Shown here: positions 52,185 to 60,713 of the stretch, in pieces
Layout of the letters: each line of letters starts with the position of its first letter
Numbering within the stretch: the stretch's first letter is position 1
From: Bacillota bacterium
Lineage (GTDB): Bacteria > Bacillota > Clostridia > Acetivibrionales > DTU013
Length of the DNA: 64,000 nt
NCBI GenBank assembly: GCA_023412915.1
Contig: JAEZRE010000017.1
Coordinates: 124,001-188,000 of the forward strand
Direction of reading: 5' to 3'
Program-made: the position numbers and the translations under genes
The notes under the pieces: model-generated
Seen by the model: the letters and a program-made list of their open reading frames with translations, nothing else
The model's database searches: none
What the model was told of the DNA's origin: nothing

Positions 52185-52416
52185 CAGGCGGGCGGGGCTG
52201 CAATAAAGGCAGCATGTGGAGGAGCGGATACAGGCTGTATATCCGCGGCGAAGCTCGAATGCGGTATCAGGAACGTAGACCGACGGCATGGACGCCGTCG
52301 GCGCAAGATCATGAGACATGGACGTCGAATGATCTGCGCCCGCATCCGAGCGAGGCCGGATATTACAGCCTGTCCGTGACGGAGCGAAGCTGCCGTATTG
52401 CAGCACCGCCCGCCTG
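52185..52416 (+). ncRNA. 232-nt rod-shaped structured element, class unknown
   Basis: A nearly continuous helix can be drawn from the ends inward: 52185-52195 with 52406-52416 (11 bp), 52197-52205 with 52396-52404 (9 bp), 52208-52213 with 52389-52394 (6 bp), 52231-52239 with 52364-52372 (9 bp), 52240-52245 with 52357-52362 (6 bp), 52253-52257 with 52347-52351 (5 bp), 52259-52264 with 52340-52345 (6 bp). At the top are two hairpins: 52280-52301 (8-bp stem) and 52302-52338, each with an ATGGAC loop. G+C is higher than in the flanks. Plus strand is assumed since it lies 17 bp past the glycosyltransferase stop and before a terminator hairpin; a palindromic mobile element on either strand is the alternative. 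Confidence 0.6.
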
Positions 52417-52454
52417 TTATCCCTTGTTTCGATTTGTCCGACTATTATCGACAT

Positions 52455-52481
52455 AAAAAAGGCTCGCAATATGCGAGCCTT
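52455..52481 (-). terminator. Terminator after groEL
   Basis: AAGGCTCGCA-ATA-TGCGAGCCTT is a perfect 10-bp hairpin followed on the minus strand by TTTTTT. On the plus strand it is followed by CCTATTTTTATT, so it may serve both directions. Confidence 0.85.
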
Positions 52482-52503
52482 CCTATTTTTATTACGTTTC
52501 GGT

Positions 52504-54132
52504 TTAGTACATTCCGCCCATTCCGCCGGGAGCGCCTGCGGGCATCGGGGGTTCCTTCTCGGGCTTGTCGGCGACCACGCTTTCGGTGGTGAGTACCATC
52601 GAAGCAACGGAAGCTGCGTTCTGCAGAGCAGATCTGGTGACCTTCGCAGGATCTACGATACCTGCAGCGATCATATCAACATATACTTCCTTCAAAGCGT
52701 CAAAGCCTACGCCTGCTTTTTCGTTCTTGACCTTGTCAACTATAACGGAGCCTTCGAGGCCTGCATTTGCAGCTATCTGCCTGATAGGCTCTTCAAGCGC
52801 CTTCAGTATGATCTGCACGCCGGTCTTTTCGTCGCCGTGGATATCCTTGAGCAGAGTCGAAACCTTCGGCAGTGCGTTAAGGTATGCCGTGCCGCCGCCT
52901 GCTACGATGCCTTCCTCGACAGCTGCCTTGGTAGCTGCGAGAGCGTCCTCTATACGGAGTTTCTTTTCCTTCATTTCAGTTTCGGTAGCCGCGCCGACCT
53001 GGATGACAGCTACGCCGCCTGCCAGCTTGGCAAGCCTTTCCTGGAGCTTCTCCCTGTCGAAATCGGAAGTGGTTTCTTCGATCTGAGCTTTGATCGAAGC
53101 AATCCTCTTCTTGATCTCTTCCTTGTCGCCTGCACCGTCAACGATGATGGTGTTTTCCTTCTGAACCTTGACCTGCCTTGCGTTACCGAGCTGGCTGATC
53201 TTGGTTTCCTTCAGATCGAAACCGAGTTCGTCGGAAATTACCTGACCGCCCGTCAGAGTAGCTATATCACGGAGCATTTCCTTCCTTCTGTCACCGAAGC
53301 CCGGAGCTTTGACGGCAACACAGTTGAAGGTTCCGCGGAGTTTGTTGACTATAAGGGTCGTAAGAGCTTCGCCCTCGACATCCTCGGAGATTATGAGCAG
53401 CTTCTTGCCGGCCTGAACGATCTGTTCGAGGAGGGGCAGGAGATCCTGGATGTTGCTGAGCTTCTTATCGGTAATGAGAATATATGGATCGTCGAGAACG
53501 GCTTCCATCTTCTCGGTATCGGTTACCATGTATGAGGAAACATAGCCCCTGTCGAACTGCATACCTTCGACTACTTCGAGGTTGGTGCCCATCGTCTTTG
53601 ATTCTTCAACGGTAATAACGCCGTCGTTCGTTACCTTCTCCATTGCGTCTGCAATGAGGGAGCCGATGACTTCATCGTTGGCGGAAATAGAAGCGACTCT
53701 TGAAATATCTTCTTTTCCATTGATCTTCCTGCTGTTTTCCTTGATAGCTTCGACAGCTACTTCGACTGCTTTTGCAAGGCCTTTTTTAAGTATCATCGGG
53801 TTAGCTCCGGCTGCAACGTTCTTGAGGCCTTCCCTGATGATCGCCTGAGCAAGCAGAGTTGCCGTCGTGGTACCGTCACCTGCTACGTCGTTGGTCTTCG
53901 TAGCGACTTCCTTGACGAGCTGCGCACCCATATTTTCAAATTTGTCTTCGAGTTCGATTTCCTTTGCGATCGTAACACCATCGTTAGTGATCAGGGGAGC
54001 TCCGAATTTCTTGTCCAGGACAACATTTCTGCCCTTTGGCCCGAGAGTGATCTTAACTGTATCGGCCAGCTGGTTTACGCCGCTTTCCAGCGCGCGCCTG
54101 GCTTCTTCACCATATTTGATTTCCTTTGACAT
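52504..54132 (-). CDS. groEL: Chaperonin GroEL
   Basis: 542 residues, the 60-kDa subunit of the double-ring folding chamber. Begins SKEIKYGEEARRALE, contains GPKGRNVVLDKKFGAP and DGTTTATLLAQ, and ends in the Gly-Met tail GGMGGMY. 53 bp downstream of groES. Confidence 0.99.
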   Translation of the reverse strand: MSKEIKYGEEARRALESGVNQLADTVKITLGPKGRNVVLDKKFGAPLITNDGVTIAKEIELEDKFENMGAQLVKEVATKTNDVAGDGTTTATLLAQAIIREGLKNVAAGANPMILKKGLAKAVEVAVEAIKENSRKINGKEDISRVASISANDEVIGSLIADAMEKVTNDGVITVEESKTMGTNLEVVEGMQFDRGYVSSYMVTDTEKMEAVLDDPYILITDKKLSNIQDLLPLLEQIVQAGKKLLIISEDVEGEALTTLIVNKLRGTFNCVAVKAPGFGDRRKEMLRDIATLTGGQVISDELGFDLKETKISQLGNARQVKVQKENTIIVDGAGDKEEIKKRIASIKAQIEETTSDFDREKLQERLAKLAGGVAVIQVGAATETEMKEKKLRIEDALAATKAAVEEGIVAGGGTAYLNALPKVSTLLKDIHGDEKTGVQIILKALEEPIRQIAANAGLEGSVIVDKVKNEKAGVGFDALKEVYVDMIAAGIVDPAKVTRSALQNAASVASMVLTTESVVADKPEKEPPMPAGAPGGMGGMY

Positions 54133-54185
54133 ATGTTTTATGCCTCCTTGTTAGCATTCAAATTTAAACTAAAGCCACTGCGGAA

Positions 54186-54473
54186 TTAGTCCACTACGGC
54201 CAGGATATCGCTCTGCTTCAGGATCGTGTATTCTGTGCCGTCCATTTTGACTTCGGTTCCGGCATATTTGCTGATAAGTACCTTGTCGCCGACCTTAACT
54301 TCCATTTTGATCTCTCTTCCCTTATCGTCGAATCCGCCCGGTCCGACTGCCACTATCTCAGCTACCTGTGGCTTCTCCTTGGCGCTTCCCGGAAGAACGA
54401 TGCCGCTCTTGGTTGTCTCTTCGGTTTCCAACATTTTGATAACAACTCTTTCACCCAACGGTTTTATTTTCAT
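54186..54473 (-). CDS. groES: Co-chaperonin GroES
   Basis: 95 residues, the lid of the GroEL chamber. KIKPLGERVVIK, mobile loop ETEETTKSGIVLPG and KYAGTEVKMDG are conserved. ATG at 54473 follows AGGAGG with 8 nt spacing. First gene of groESL under CIRCE control. Confidence 0.98.
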   Translation of the reverse strand: MKIKPLGERVVIKMLETEETTKSGIVLPGSAKEKPQVAEIVAVGPGGFDDKGREIKMEVKVGDKVLISKYAGTEVKMDGTEYTILKQSDILAVVD

Positions 54474-54506
54474 AAAGAGTACCTCCTACAATGTTTTTGC
54501 AATTTA

Positions 54507-54533
54507 TTAGCACTCAATAACATTGAGTGCTAA
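54507..54533 (-). promoter_or_regulatory. CIRCE element (HrcA operator) of groESL
   Basis: TTAGCACTC-N9-GAGTGCTAA, a perfect match to the CIRCE consensus, in the first bases of the predicted groESL transcript. HrcA binding here represses the operon until heat shock. hrcA itself is not in the window. Confidence 0.97.
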
Positions 54534-54543
54534 TCACATTAAT

Positions 54544-54573
54544 AATATAATATATTATCCAATTTGTAATCAA
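54544..54573 (-). promoter_or_regulatory. groESL promoter
   Basis: TTGATT (54573-54568) and TATATT (54549-54544), 18-bp spacing on the minus strand, placing the start point next to the CIRCE element. Confidence 0.65.
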
Positions 54574-54659
54574 ATATGCGTTTTTGCTAAATTTTGCTGT
54601 TTTCGGCTGAATAGAACTGATTATCTGTAGTTTATTGCTTATATCGCTGTTTTTTGGTT

Positions 54660-55511
54660 TCACTTGCGGTGGTTCAATTCCCTGTAAATATCGCTCCACG
54701 ACATTCCGCGGTCAGCCAGCAGCACCATCAAATGATACAGCAGATCGGCCGCTTCCGCGCTTATCTCCGAGTTATTGCCGTTCTTTGAGGCAATGATGAC
54801 CTCTCCGGCTTCCTCGCTAATCTTCTTCAATATCTTGTCGGTACCCTTGCCGAACAGGTAGTTCGTATATGAACCTTCCTTGGGGTGCAGCTTTCTGTCG
54901 AGTATGACCCCGAAGACTTCTTCGAGAACTTCAGGACCGACCGGTATCGTATTTTCTACAGCAGATTCATCAGCCCGGTCCCCGCTCGCCGGAGTTTTGG
55001 ACTGCATACCGTTATCAGCCGGCGACGCTTCTATATCCAACGCATTGCCTACAGCTTCCTCTATAACTGCGTCCGATATCTCAACAGTATTGGCTGCTCC
55101 CGCCGCCACGGGCATTCCCATCGTTCCGGCCGTCCCCGTCGTTTCCGCCGCATCGGCCACGTTGACGATACCTTCCTTGAGTTTATCAGCATCAAGGCGC
55201 GTAAAGAAGCAGGAACGGTGTCCTGTGTGACATGCGGCTCCTGTCTGGTCCACCTTTATAAGCAGCGTATCGCCGTCGCAATCCACGCTGATCGAGCGAA
55301 CTGCCTGAAAGTGGCCGGAGGTCTCTCCCTTCAGCCAGAGCTTCTGCCGGCTCCTGCTGTAATAGTGGACCTTGCCGGTTTCGATCGTTTTCCTGAGCGA
55401 TTCCTCATTCATCCAGGCCAGCATCAGTACCTCGTCGGTCCTGATGTCCTGCGTGACGGCCGGCACCAATCCATCCGCGTTATATTTCACAAGTTCAAGA
55501 ATGTTAGCCAT
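54660..55511 (-). CDS. hisIE: Bifunctional phosphoribosyl-AMP cyclohydrolase / phosphoribosyl-ATP diphosphatase with an unusual linker
   Basis: 283 residues. HisI domain at 1-112 (LMLAWMNEESL, YYSRSRQKLWLKGETSG, DCDGDTLL, CHTGHRSCFF with the zinc Cys) and HisE domain from about 194 (GSYTNYLFGKG, EEAGEVIIASKN, EAADLLYHLMVLL). It carries out steps 2 and 3 of histidine synthesis. Between the domains lies a low-complexity stretch of about 80 residues rich in Ala, Gly, Thr and Glu. Usual HisIE proteins are about 200-230 residues. Last gene of the operon. Confidence 0.96.
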   Translation of the reverse strand: MANILELVKYNADGLVPAVTQDIRTDEVLMLAWMNEESLRKTIETGKVHYYSRSRQKLWLKGETSGHFQAVRSISVDCDGDTLLIKVDQTGAACHTGHRSCFFTRLDADKLKEGIVNVADAAETTGTAGTMGMPVAAGAANTVEISDAVIEEAVGNALDIEASPADNGMQSKTPASGDRADESAVENTIPVGPEVLEEVFGVILDRKLHPKEGSYTNYLFGKGTDKILKKISEEAGEVIIASKNGNNSEISAEAADLLYHLMVLLADRGMSWSDIYRELNHRK

Positions 55512-55513
55512 CT

Positions 55514-56275
55514 TTAGATCCTCACTTCGATTCCTTTTTCCTTTAAATAACGTTTAACGTCCATTATCTCCATCTCCCTGAAATGGAAGAGCGATGCCGC
55601 AAGAACTGCGTCTGCCTTTCCCTCCGTCAAAGCCTCGCTGAAATGCTCCATCGTGCCTGCGCCTCCCGAGGCAATGACGGGTATTTTGACATTTTCCGAT
55701 ACGGTTCGCGTCAGTTCCAGGTCATAACCGTCCTTGGTGCCATCGCAGTCCATGCTCGTCAGCAGTATTTCACCCGCTCCCAGCTTCTCGGCTTCAACTG
55801 CCCATTCGAGCGCATCCCTTCCGGTATTGACGCGGCCCCCGTTCAGGTAAACCTCCCAGCCGCTTTTATCCGCACGCCTCTTGGCATCTATTGCTGTAAC
55901 AACGCACTGGCTTCCGAAACGGTACGCAGCCTCGGAAATCAGTTCCGGCCTTTTCAAAGCGGCAGAGTTTACAGCGACCTTATCGGCTCCGGCTTTGAGT
56001 ATTTCTCTGAAATCCTCTGCCGTCCTGATGCCCCCTCCTACCGTAAACGGTATGAACACCTGCTCCGCCACGCGCCTTACGACGTCTATCATTATGCTTC
56101 TGGCGTCCGAGGACGCCGTGATATCGAGGAAAGTAAGCTCGTCTGCGCCCGCCTTGTCATAAAAGGCCGCGTTCTCGACAGGGTCGCCCGCGTCCCTGAT
56201 GTTGACAAAATTTATGCCTTTAACGACCCTTCCCCCGTGAACATCCAGACAGGGGATGATACGTTTCGTATACAT
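55514..56275 (-). CDS. hisF: Imidazole glycerol phosphate synthase cyclase subunit
   Basis: 253 residues, (beta/alpha)8 barrel. CLDVHGGRVVKG, the catalytic Asp in TFLDITAS, VGGGIRTAED and VIASGGAGTMEHF. With HisH it turns PRFAR and ammonia into IGP and AICAR. Its stop is 2 bp from the hisIE start. Confidence 0.98.
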   Translation of the reverse strand: MYTKRIIPCLDVHGGRVVKGINFVNIRDAGDPVENAAFYDKAGADELTFLDITASSDARSIMIDVVRRVAEQVFIPFTVGGGIRTAEDFREILKAGADKVAVNSAALKRPELISEAAYRFGSQCVVTAIDAKRRADKSGWEVYLNGGRVNTGRDALEWAVEAEKLGAGEILLTSMDCDGTKDGYDLELTRTVSENVKIPVIASGGAGTMEHFSEALTEGKADAVLAASLFHFREMEIMDVKRYLKEKGIEVRI

Positions 56276-56297
56276 TTTTCCACCTCATAATCCCATG

Positions 56298-57011
56298 CTA
56301 TTTTGCGATCTCTATGGCTTCCTTCAGATCGACATCGCCCGTGTAAAGTGCTTTGCCCACTATTGCTCCCGAAACGCCGATCTCTTTGAGGTTTTTTATA
56401 TCCTGAATATTAGTAACGCCTCCCGATGCGATGACGTCTATCTTCACCGCCTTGACCATTTCTTCCATGGCCTTCAGGTTCGGTCCCTTAAGCATGCCGT
56501 CTCTTGAAATGTCGGTATATATGATCACTTTTGCTCCGAGCTCCTCCATTTTTCTGGCAAAGCCGACGGCCGTGAACGAACTGGTTTTCGCCCAGCCTTC
56601 TATTGCCACAAGGCCGTCCTTTGCGTCTATTGCGACCGCAAGGTTGTTGCCGAAGCTCCGCACTGCCTTTTTGACGAGTTCCTGATCGTTAACCGCGGAG
56701 GTGCCGAGAATTATCCTTTCAATACCTTTACAAAGGATTATCTCCATCGTTTCAATCGTACGGATTCCCCCGCCTAGCTGTATCGGTATGCCCAGTCTGA
56801 CAGCCATCTCGCTTGCGACCGCTATGTTCTGGGGCTGACCAAGCCTCGCGCCGTCAAGGTCGACCACGTGGAGGTACTGCGCTCCCATCTGCTCGAATTT
56901 TATAGCCATATCGACCGGATGGTCGGAATAGACCGTAACATCGTTGAATTTGCCTTGCACCAGCCTGACGCATCTTCCGTCCTTGATATCTATAGCCGGG
57001 TATATAATCAT
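56298..57011 (-). CDS. hisA: ProFAR isomerase
   Basis: 237 residues, barrel paralogous to HisF. IIYPAIDIKDGRCVRLVQG, VDLDGARLGQ, LGGGIRTIET and VIASGGVTNIQD. ATG at 57011 follows GAGGAGTGA; the open frame extends upstream past this site. Confidence 0.98.
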   Translation of the reverse strand: MIIYPAIDIKDGRCVRLVQGKFNDVTVYSDHPVDMAIKFEQMGAQYLHVVDLDGARLGQPQNIAVASEMAVRLGIPIQLGGGIRTIETMEIILCKGIERIILGTSAVNDQELVKKAVRSFGNNLAVAIDAKDGLVAIEGWAKTSSFTAVGFARKMEELGAKVIIYTDISRDGMLKGPNLKAMEEMVKAVKIDVIASGGVTNIQDIKNLKEIGVSGAIVGKALYTGDVDLKEAIEIAK

Positions 57012-57070
57012 CCAATCACTCCTCGTTAATATATGGTACTTCAGATTTGTATTGTCATATATCAATGAAA

Positions 57071-57103
57071 CAAAAGAACCGTCCCTTTGTTTCGGTCCTT
57101 TTG
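57071..57103 (-). promoter_or_regulatory. Terminator-like hairpin between hisH and hisA
   Basis: CAAAAGAACCG and CGGTCCTTTTG (57071-57103) pair over 11 bp with one G-U; adding GAAA/TTTC extends the arms to 15 bp (57067-57107). It lies inside the his operon, 8 bp past the hisH stop. It may attenuate the distal genes or protect the mRNA. Confidence 0.5.
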
Positions 57104-57110
57104 TTTCGCT

Positions 57111-57719
57111 TTAAATCATGGACGCCCAGTTTTTAAGTATCGCAAGCCCGGTCTCGCCGCTCTTTTCCGGATGGAACTGGGTTGCGAACACCCTCCCGCG
57201 TCCGATCGCGGCATCGAACCTGACGCCGTATCCGCAGGTCGCCGCTACGATCGATTTGTCCTGTGCATCGAGATAATATGAATGGACGAAGTAGACATAA
57301 GGATTATCAGGCAAGCCTGCAAACAGCGGGCTGTCGCCAACCTGCAGCGAATTCCACCCCATATGGGGCACCTTCAGCCCTTTATCCCGCGGCAGCAATC
57401 TGACTGAACCTCTGAACAGTCCCAGACCGTCCACTTTCTCTCCGCCTTCCTCGCTGTAGTCGAACAACATCTGCATGCCGAGGCAGATTCCGAGAAACAG
57501 CTTATCCTGCCTGACCGCTTCCTCGACCGCCTGGGTCAAACCGCTCCGTCCGAGGCACTCCATCGCGTTGGAAAACGCCCCTACTCCCGGAAAGACCACA
57601 GCGTCCGCGCGCCTGATCTCCGCAGGATCCGATGTGACTACGGCCTCCTGTCCGATATATCGCAGCGCATTTTTTACGCTGCCTAAATTCCCCACCTCAT
57701 AATCGATGATAGCAATCAA
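57111..57719 (-). CDS. hisH: Imidazole glycerol phosphate synthase glutaminase subunit
   Basis: About 202 residues. Class I glutamine amidotransferase: IAIIDYEVGNLGSV at the start, oxyanion PGVGAF, nucleophile LGICLGMQML (Cys), and FHPEKSG with the His and Glu. Feeds ammonia to HisF. The start is placed at TTG 57719, since the family begins MIAIIDY and GGAGG lies 11 nt upstream; an ATG at 57737 is possible. Confidence 0.95.
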   Translation of the reverse strand: MIAIIDYEVGNLGSVKNALRYIGQEAVVTSDPAEIRRADAVVFPGVGAFSNAMECLGRSGLTQAVEEAVRQDKLFLGICLGMQMLFDYSEEGGEKVDGLGLFRGSVRLLPRDKGLKVPHMGWNSLQVGDSPLFAGLPDNPYVYFVHSYYLDAQDKSIVAATCGYGVRFDAAIGRGRVFATQFHPEKSGETGLAILKNWASMI

Positions 57720-57784
57720 GTAATATAATGCCTCCATTCAACCCTTACATCAGCGGCGTTTCGTTGGCATGTGTCAGCGCCTTG

Positions 57785-58669
57785 TCATACCAGCCTTTTG
57801 CCTGTAATTCTTTCATATGCCTCGACATACTTCGCTTCCGTATTCTTTATAACGCTTTCCGGCAGCTCCGGCGCAGGCGTCTGCTTGTTCCAGCCGACCT
57901 CTTCGAGGTATTCCCGTACGAACTGCTTGTCGAAGCTCTTCTGCGGCCTTCCGGGCTGATACTCGGACATATCCCAGAACCTCGAAGAATCGGGGGTAAC
58001 AGCTTCGTCCGCCAGGACGAGCTTGCCGTCCATTATGCCGAATTCGAACTTCGTATCGGCAAGGATTATACCCTTGCTCTCCGCATGGCGGCTCGCAGCC
58101 TGATACAGCGCTATGCTTGCGTCCTTAAGCTGTGTGGCAAGCTCCCTTCCGATCCTGTCCGCCAGGCCTTCGAAGGTGACGTTTATATCGTGTCCTTCCG
58201 ATTCCTTTGTAGATGGTGTGAAAATAGGCTCCGGCAGCTTGTCGCACTGTTTCAACCCCGCCGGCAGCTTTATCCCGCAGATGCTTCCCGACGCATTGTA
58301 TTCCTTCAGGCCTGAACCTTCGAGATAGCCTCGCACAATGCATTCCGCATTTGCCATTTTTATTTTGCGGACAAGCATGGACCTGCCCTGCAGCTCTTCC
58401 TTGTACTTCGAAAGACCGTCCGGATATTGGCTCACGTCGGTGGTGATCATATGGTTGCCCACTATGCCCGAGGTATAGTTGAACCAGAATTCCGAAATGC
58501 TGTTGAGGACTTTGCCCTTATTGGGTATAAGATTGGGGAATACCACGTCAAATGCCGAAATCCTGTCGGTAACGACAATCAGCAGCTTATCGCCGAGGTC
58601 GTAGACGTTTCTCACCTTTCCCTTTACAAACAAGGGCTTGTCGATAAAATTAGTATCATTGATCAGCAT
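57785..58669 (-). CDS. purC: SAICAR synthetase (phosphoribosylaminoimidazole-succinocarboxamide synthase)
   Basis: 294 residues, long form. GKVRNVYDLGDKLLIVVTDRISAFD at the start, then KKIKMANAECIVRGYLEGSGLKEY-like region, EPIFTPSTK, LADTKFEFG and LADEAVTPDSSRFW. Joins CAIR and aspartate in purine synthesis. Its place inside the his operon is notable, as the product leads to AICAR, which HisHF also releases. Confidence 0.97.
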   Translation of the reverse strand: MLINDTNFIDKPLFVKGKVRNVYDLGDKLLIVVTDRISAFDVVFPNLIPNKGKVLNSISEFWFNYTSGIVGNHMITTDVSQYPDGLSKYKEELQGRSMLVRKIKMANAECIVRGYLEGSGLKEYNASGSICGIKLPAGLKQCDKLPEPIFTPSTKESEGHDINVTFEGLADRIGRELATQLKDASIALYQAASRHAESKGIILADTKFEFGIMDGKLVLADEAVTPDSSRFWDMSEYQPGRPQKSFDKQFVREYLEEVGWNKQTPAPELPESVIKNTEAKYVEAYERITGKRLV

Positions 58670-58760
58670 AATTCAAAAACCTTTCTCTTGTGACTCAAAT
58701 TTATATTCAAATCCGGCCTTACCGGCCGGCATTGAAAACCTGCCATACCGGCATGAAATA

Positions 58761-59348
58761 CTACAGCATGCCTTTGGTCGACATTACGCCGGTTATTCTC
58801 CCATCGGTGCGGGAAGCTTCGTCGAGCGCCCTGCCAAAAGCCTTGAAGATCGCCTCCGCCATATGGTGGTTATTGTTTCCATACTGTACGTTGATATGTA
58901 GGTTCATACCCGCGTTCACGGACACAGCGCGGAAAAATTCTTCAACAAGCTCGGTGTCCATATCGCCTACACGTTCGTTTGTAAAACAGACATTGCACAC
59001 GAGGTACGGCCGTCCGCCCAAATCGAGCGACACGGACGCCAGAGCCTCATCCATAGGCACCGTCGATGTTCCATACCTTTTTATGGACTCCTTGCCGCCT
59101 AGCGCCTGCTTCAGCGCTTGACCGAGAACTATGCCTATGTCTTCCACGGTATGGTGGGCATCGACCCTGAGATCGCCGTTGGCTTTGACCTCCAGATCGA
59201 ACAGACCGTGCTTCGAAAACAGTGTCAGCATATGATCCAGGAAACCGACTCCGGTTTCGACTGAGGAAATCCCGTTCCCATCGATATCCAGCTTCAGCCT
59301 GACGGCCGTCTCCGCGGTATTCCTGCTTATTTCAGCTATTCTGGCCAT
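58761..59348 (-). CDS. hisB: Imidazoleglycerol-phosphate dehydratase
   Basis: 195 residues, single-function form. ARIAEISRNTAETAV, GFLDHMLTLFSKHG, DAHHTVEDIGI and NNHHMAEAIFKAFG with the metal-binding His. ATG at 59348 follows GGAGGTGG. Confidence 0.98.
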   Translation of the reverse strand: MARIAEISRNTAETAVRLKLDIDGNGISSVETGVGFLDHMLTLFSKHGLFDLEVKANGDLRVDAHHTVEDIGIVLGQALKQALGGKESIKRYGTSTVPMDEALASVSLDLGGRPYLVCNVCFTNERVGDMDTELVEEFFRAVSVNAGMNLHINVQYGNNNHHMAEAIFKAFGRALDEASRTDGRITGVMSTKGML

Positions 59349-59398
59349 TTTCCACCTCCGAATGTATTTCAGTAATTTCCTTCGCAATTATGATTACA

Positions 59399-59438
59399 CT
59401 GCAATAAGTCGATTCATGTTCATGCCGACTTGTTGCAG
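59399..59438 (-). promoter_or_regulatory. Hairpin upstream of hisB
   Basis: CTGCAATAAGTCG and CGACTTGTTGCAG pair over 13 bp with one mismatch around 14 nt. It lies just downstream of the possible promoter at 59446-59454, in the hisC-hisB spacer; no T-run. Confidence 0.45.
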
Positions 59439-59445
59439 CAAAATC

Positions 59446-59454
59446 ATTATAACA
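59446..59454 (-). promoter_or_regulatory. Possible internal promoter before hisB
   Basis: The minus strand reads TGTTATAAT, an extended -10, with no good -35. Would allow transcription of hisB-purC-hisHAFIE apart from hisZGDC. Confidence 0.4.
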
Positions 59455-59547
59455 AAACAAGCCGTTACAATTCCATACCAATTTGATCGCACTGTAAAAG
59501 TCGCGGCAAAAACATTTTAATCACACTTCAGGCATCGGCCCGGCGTC

Positions 59548-60612
59548 TCAATTGCCTTTCAATATTTCATCCAGCGCCCTGATGACCGTATCCATCTCCT
59601 CGTCCGTTCCCATGCTGATACGCAGATAGTTTTCTACGATCGGCTTTTTGAAATAGCGAACCAGTATCCCTCTTTCGCGAAGCGCTGTGAAAATATCCCC
59701 GCCGCGTATGCTGCAGTGGCTTGCGAACACAAAGTTGGCAGCCGAATCAGCCACGGTGAATCCCCTTTTACGAAGCTCCCGCGTGAACCTCTCTCTCGTT
59801 GCAATGACCTTTGCGGTGGTCATGCCGTAATATGCCGAGTCCTTCAAGGCGGCAGTCCCCGCAACTATCGCCAGTCTGTCAAGAGTGTACGAGTTGAAGG
59901 AATTTTTGATGCTTTCCAGTGCCTTTATAAGCTCGCTGTCGCCGAAAGCAAAGCCAATCCGCATACCCGCGAGCGCCCGCGACTTGGAAAACGTCTGTAT
60001 CACCAGCAGGTTGGGATAATCCTTGATAAGGCCCACAGCCGTCTCGCCGCCGTAATCTATATATGCCTCGTCCACTATCACGACGACATCGGGATTTCCC
60101 TCGAGCACTTCGCGGATCTTCGAAAGCGGGAGCGCCTTCCCAGTGGGTGCGTTGGGATTGGCAATTATGATTCCGCCGCTGTTTTGCATGAGCTTTTCCG
60201 AAGGTATGTTCAATTCGCTGTCAAGCGGCGTAGTTACAAAATCGAGTTTGAAGAGTGAAGCATAGACGGGGTAAAAGGAATAGGTGATGTTGGGAAACAC
60301 AATCGTCCTTCCGGGGTCGAAGAATGCCATGAACGAGAATGCCAGTACTTCATCCGAGCCGTTTCCTGCAAATATCTGTTCCTTTTTGAGCCCGTAGCTT
60401 TCGGCAGCTGCGCTTACAAGCATATCGCATGTAGGGTCCGGGTAAAGCTTGAGGCTGTCGTCCACAGCTTCCCTTAACGCCTTCAGTACCATCGGCGACG
60501 GTCCGTACGGGCTCTCGTTCGTATTCAGCTTTATATATTTTCTGTCTCTCGGCTGCTCGCCCGGAACGTAAGGATCGACCCCGGCCGCCAGCCTGCTCCA
60601 GTATTTGTTCAT
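59548..60612 (-). CDS. hisC: Histidinol-phosphate aminotransferase
   Basis: 354 residues, class I/II PLP aminotransferase. NTNESPYGPSP near residue 30, NPNAPTGKALP, DEAYIDYGGE and the PLP lysine in TFSKSRALAGMRIG. ATG at 60612 follows GGGAGAG. Confidence 0.97.
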   Translation of the reverse strand: MNKYWSRLAAGVDPYVPGEQPRDRKYIKLNTNESPYGPSPMVLKALREAVDDSLKLYPDPTCDMLVSAAAESYGLKKEQIFAGNGSDEVLAFSFMAFFDPGRTIVFPNITYSFYPVYASLFKLDFVTTPLDSELNIPSEKLMQNSGGIIIANPNAPTGKALPLSKIREVLEGNPDVVVIVDEAYIDYGGETAVGLIKDYPNLLVIQTFSKSRALAGMRIGFAFGDSELIKALESIKNSFNSYTLDRLAIVAGTAALKDSAYYGMTTAKVIATRERFTRELRKRGFTVADSAANFVFASHCSIRGGDIFTALRERGILVRYFKKPIVENYLRISMGTDEEMDTVIRALDEILKGN

Positions 60613-60713
60613 ATACAACTCTCCCTGATTCATAGTTACGGCAGTCAAAACCGGCATGCTCCGTCTACCGCCGCATGACGCTAAACTAATTAACTGATGA
60701 CTGCCTGACTGCT

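Larger units (their letters stand above)
52168..52503. other. Spacer between glycosyltransferase and groEL, contains a structured element
   Basis: 336 bp. Nearly two thirds is the folded element at 52185-52416; the rest holds the groEL terminator. No protein-coding frame is supported. Confidence 0.7.

Noticed and set aside
52471..53535. 354-codon open frame opposite groEL
   Set aside because: Antisense shadow of a fully conserved groEL; no start signals.
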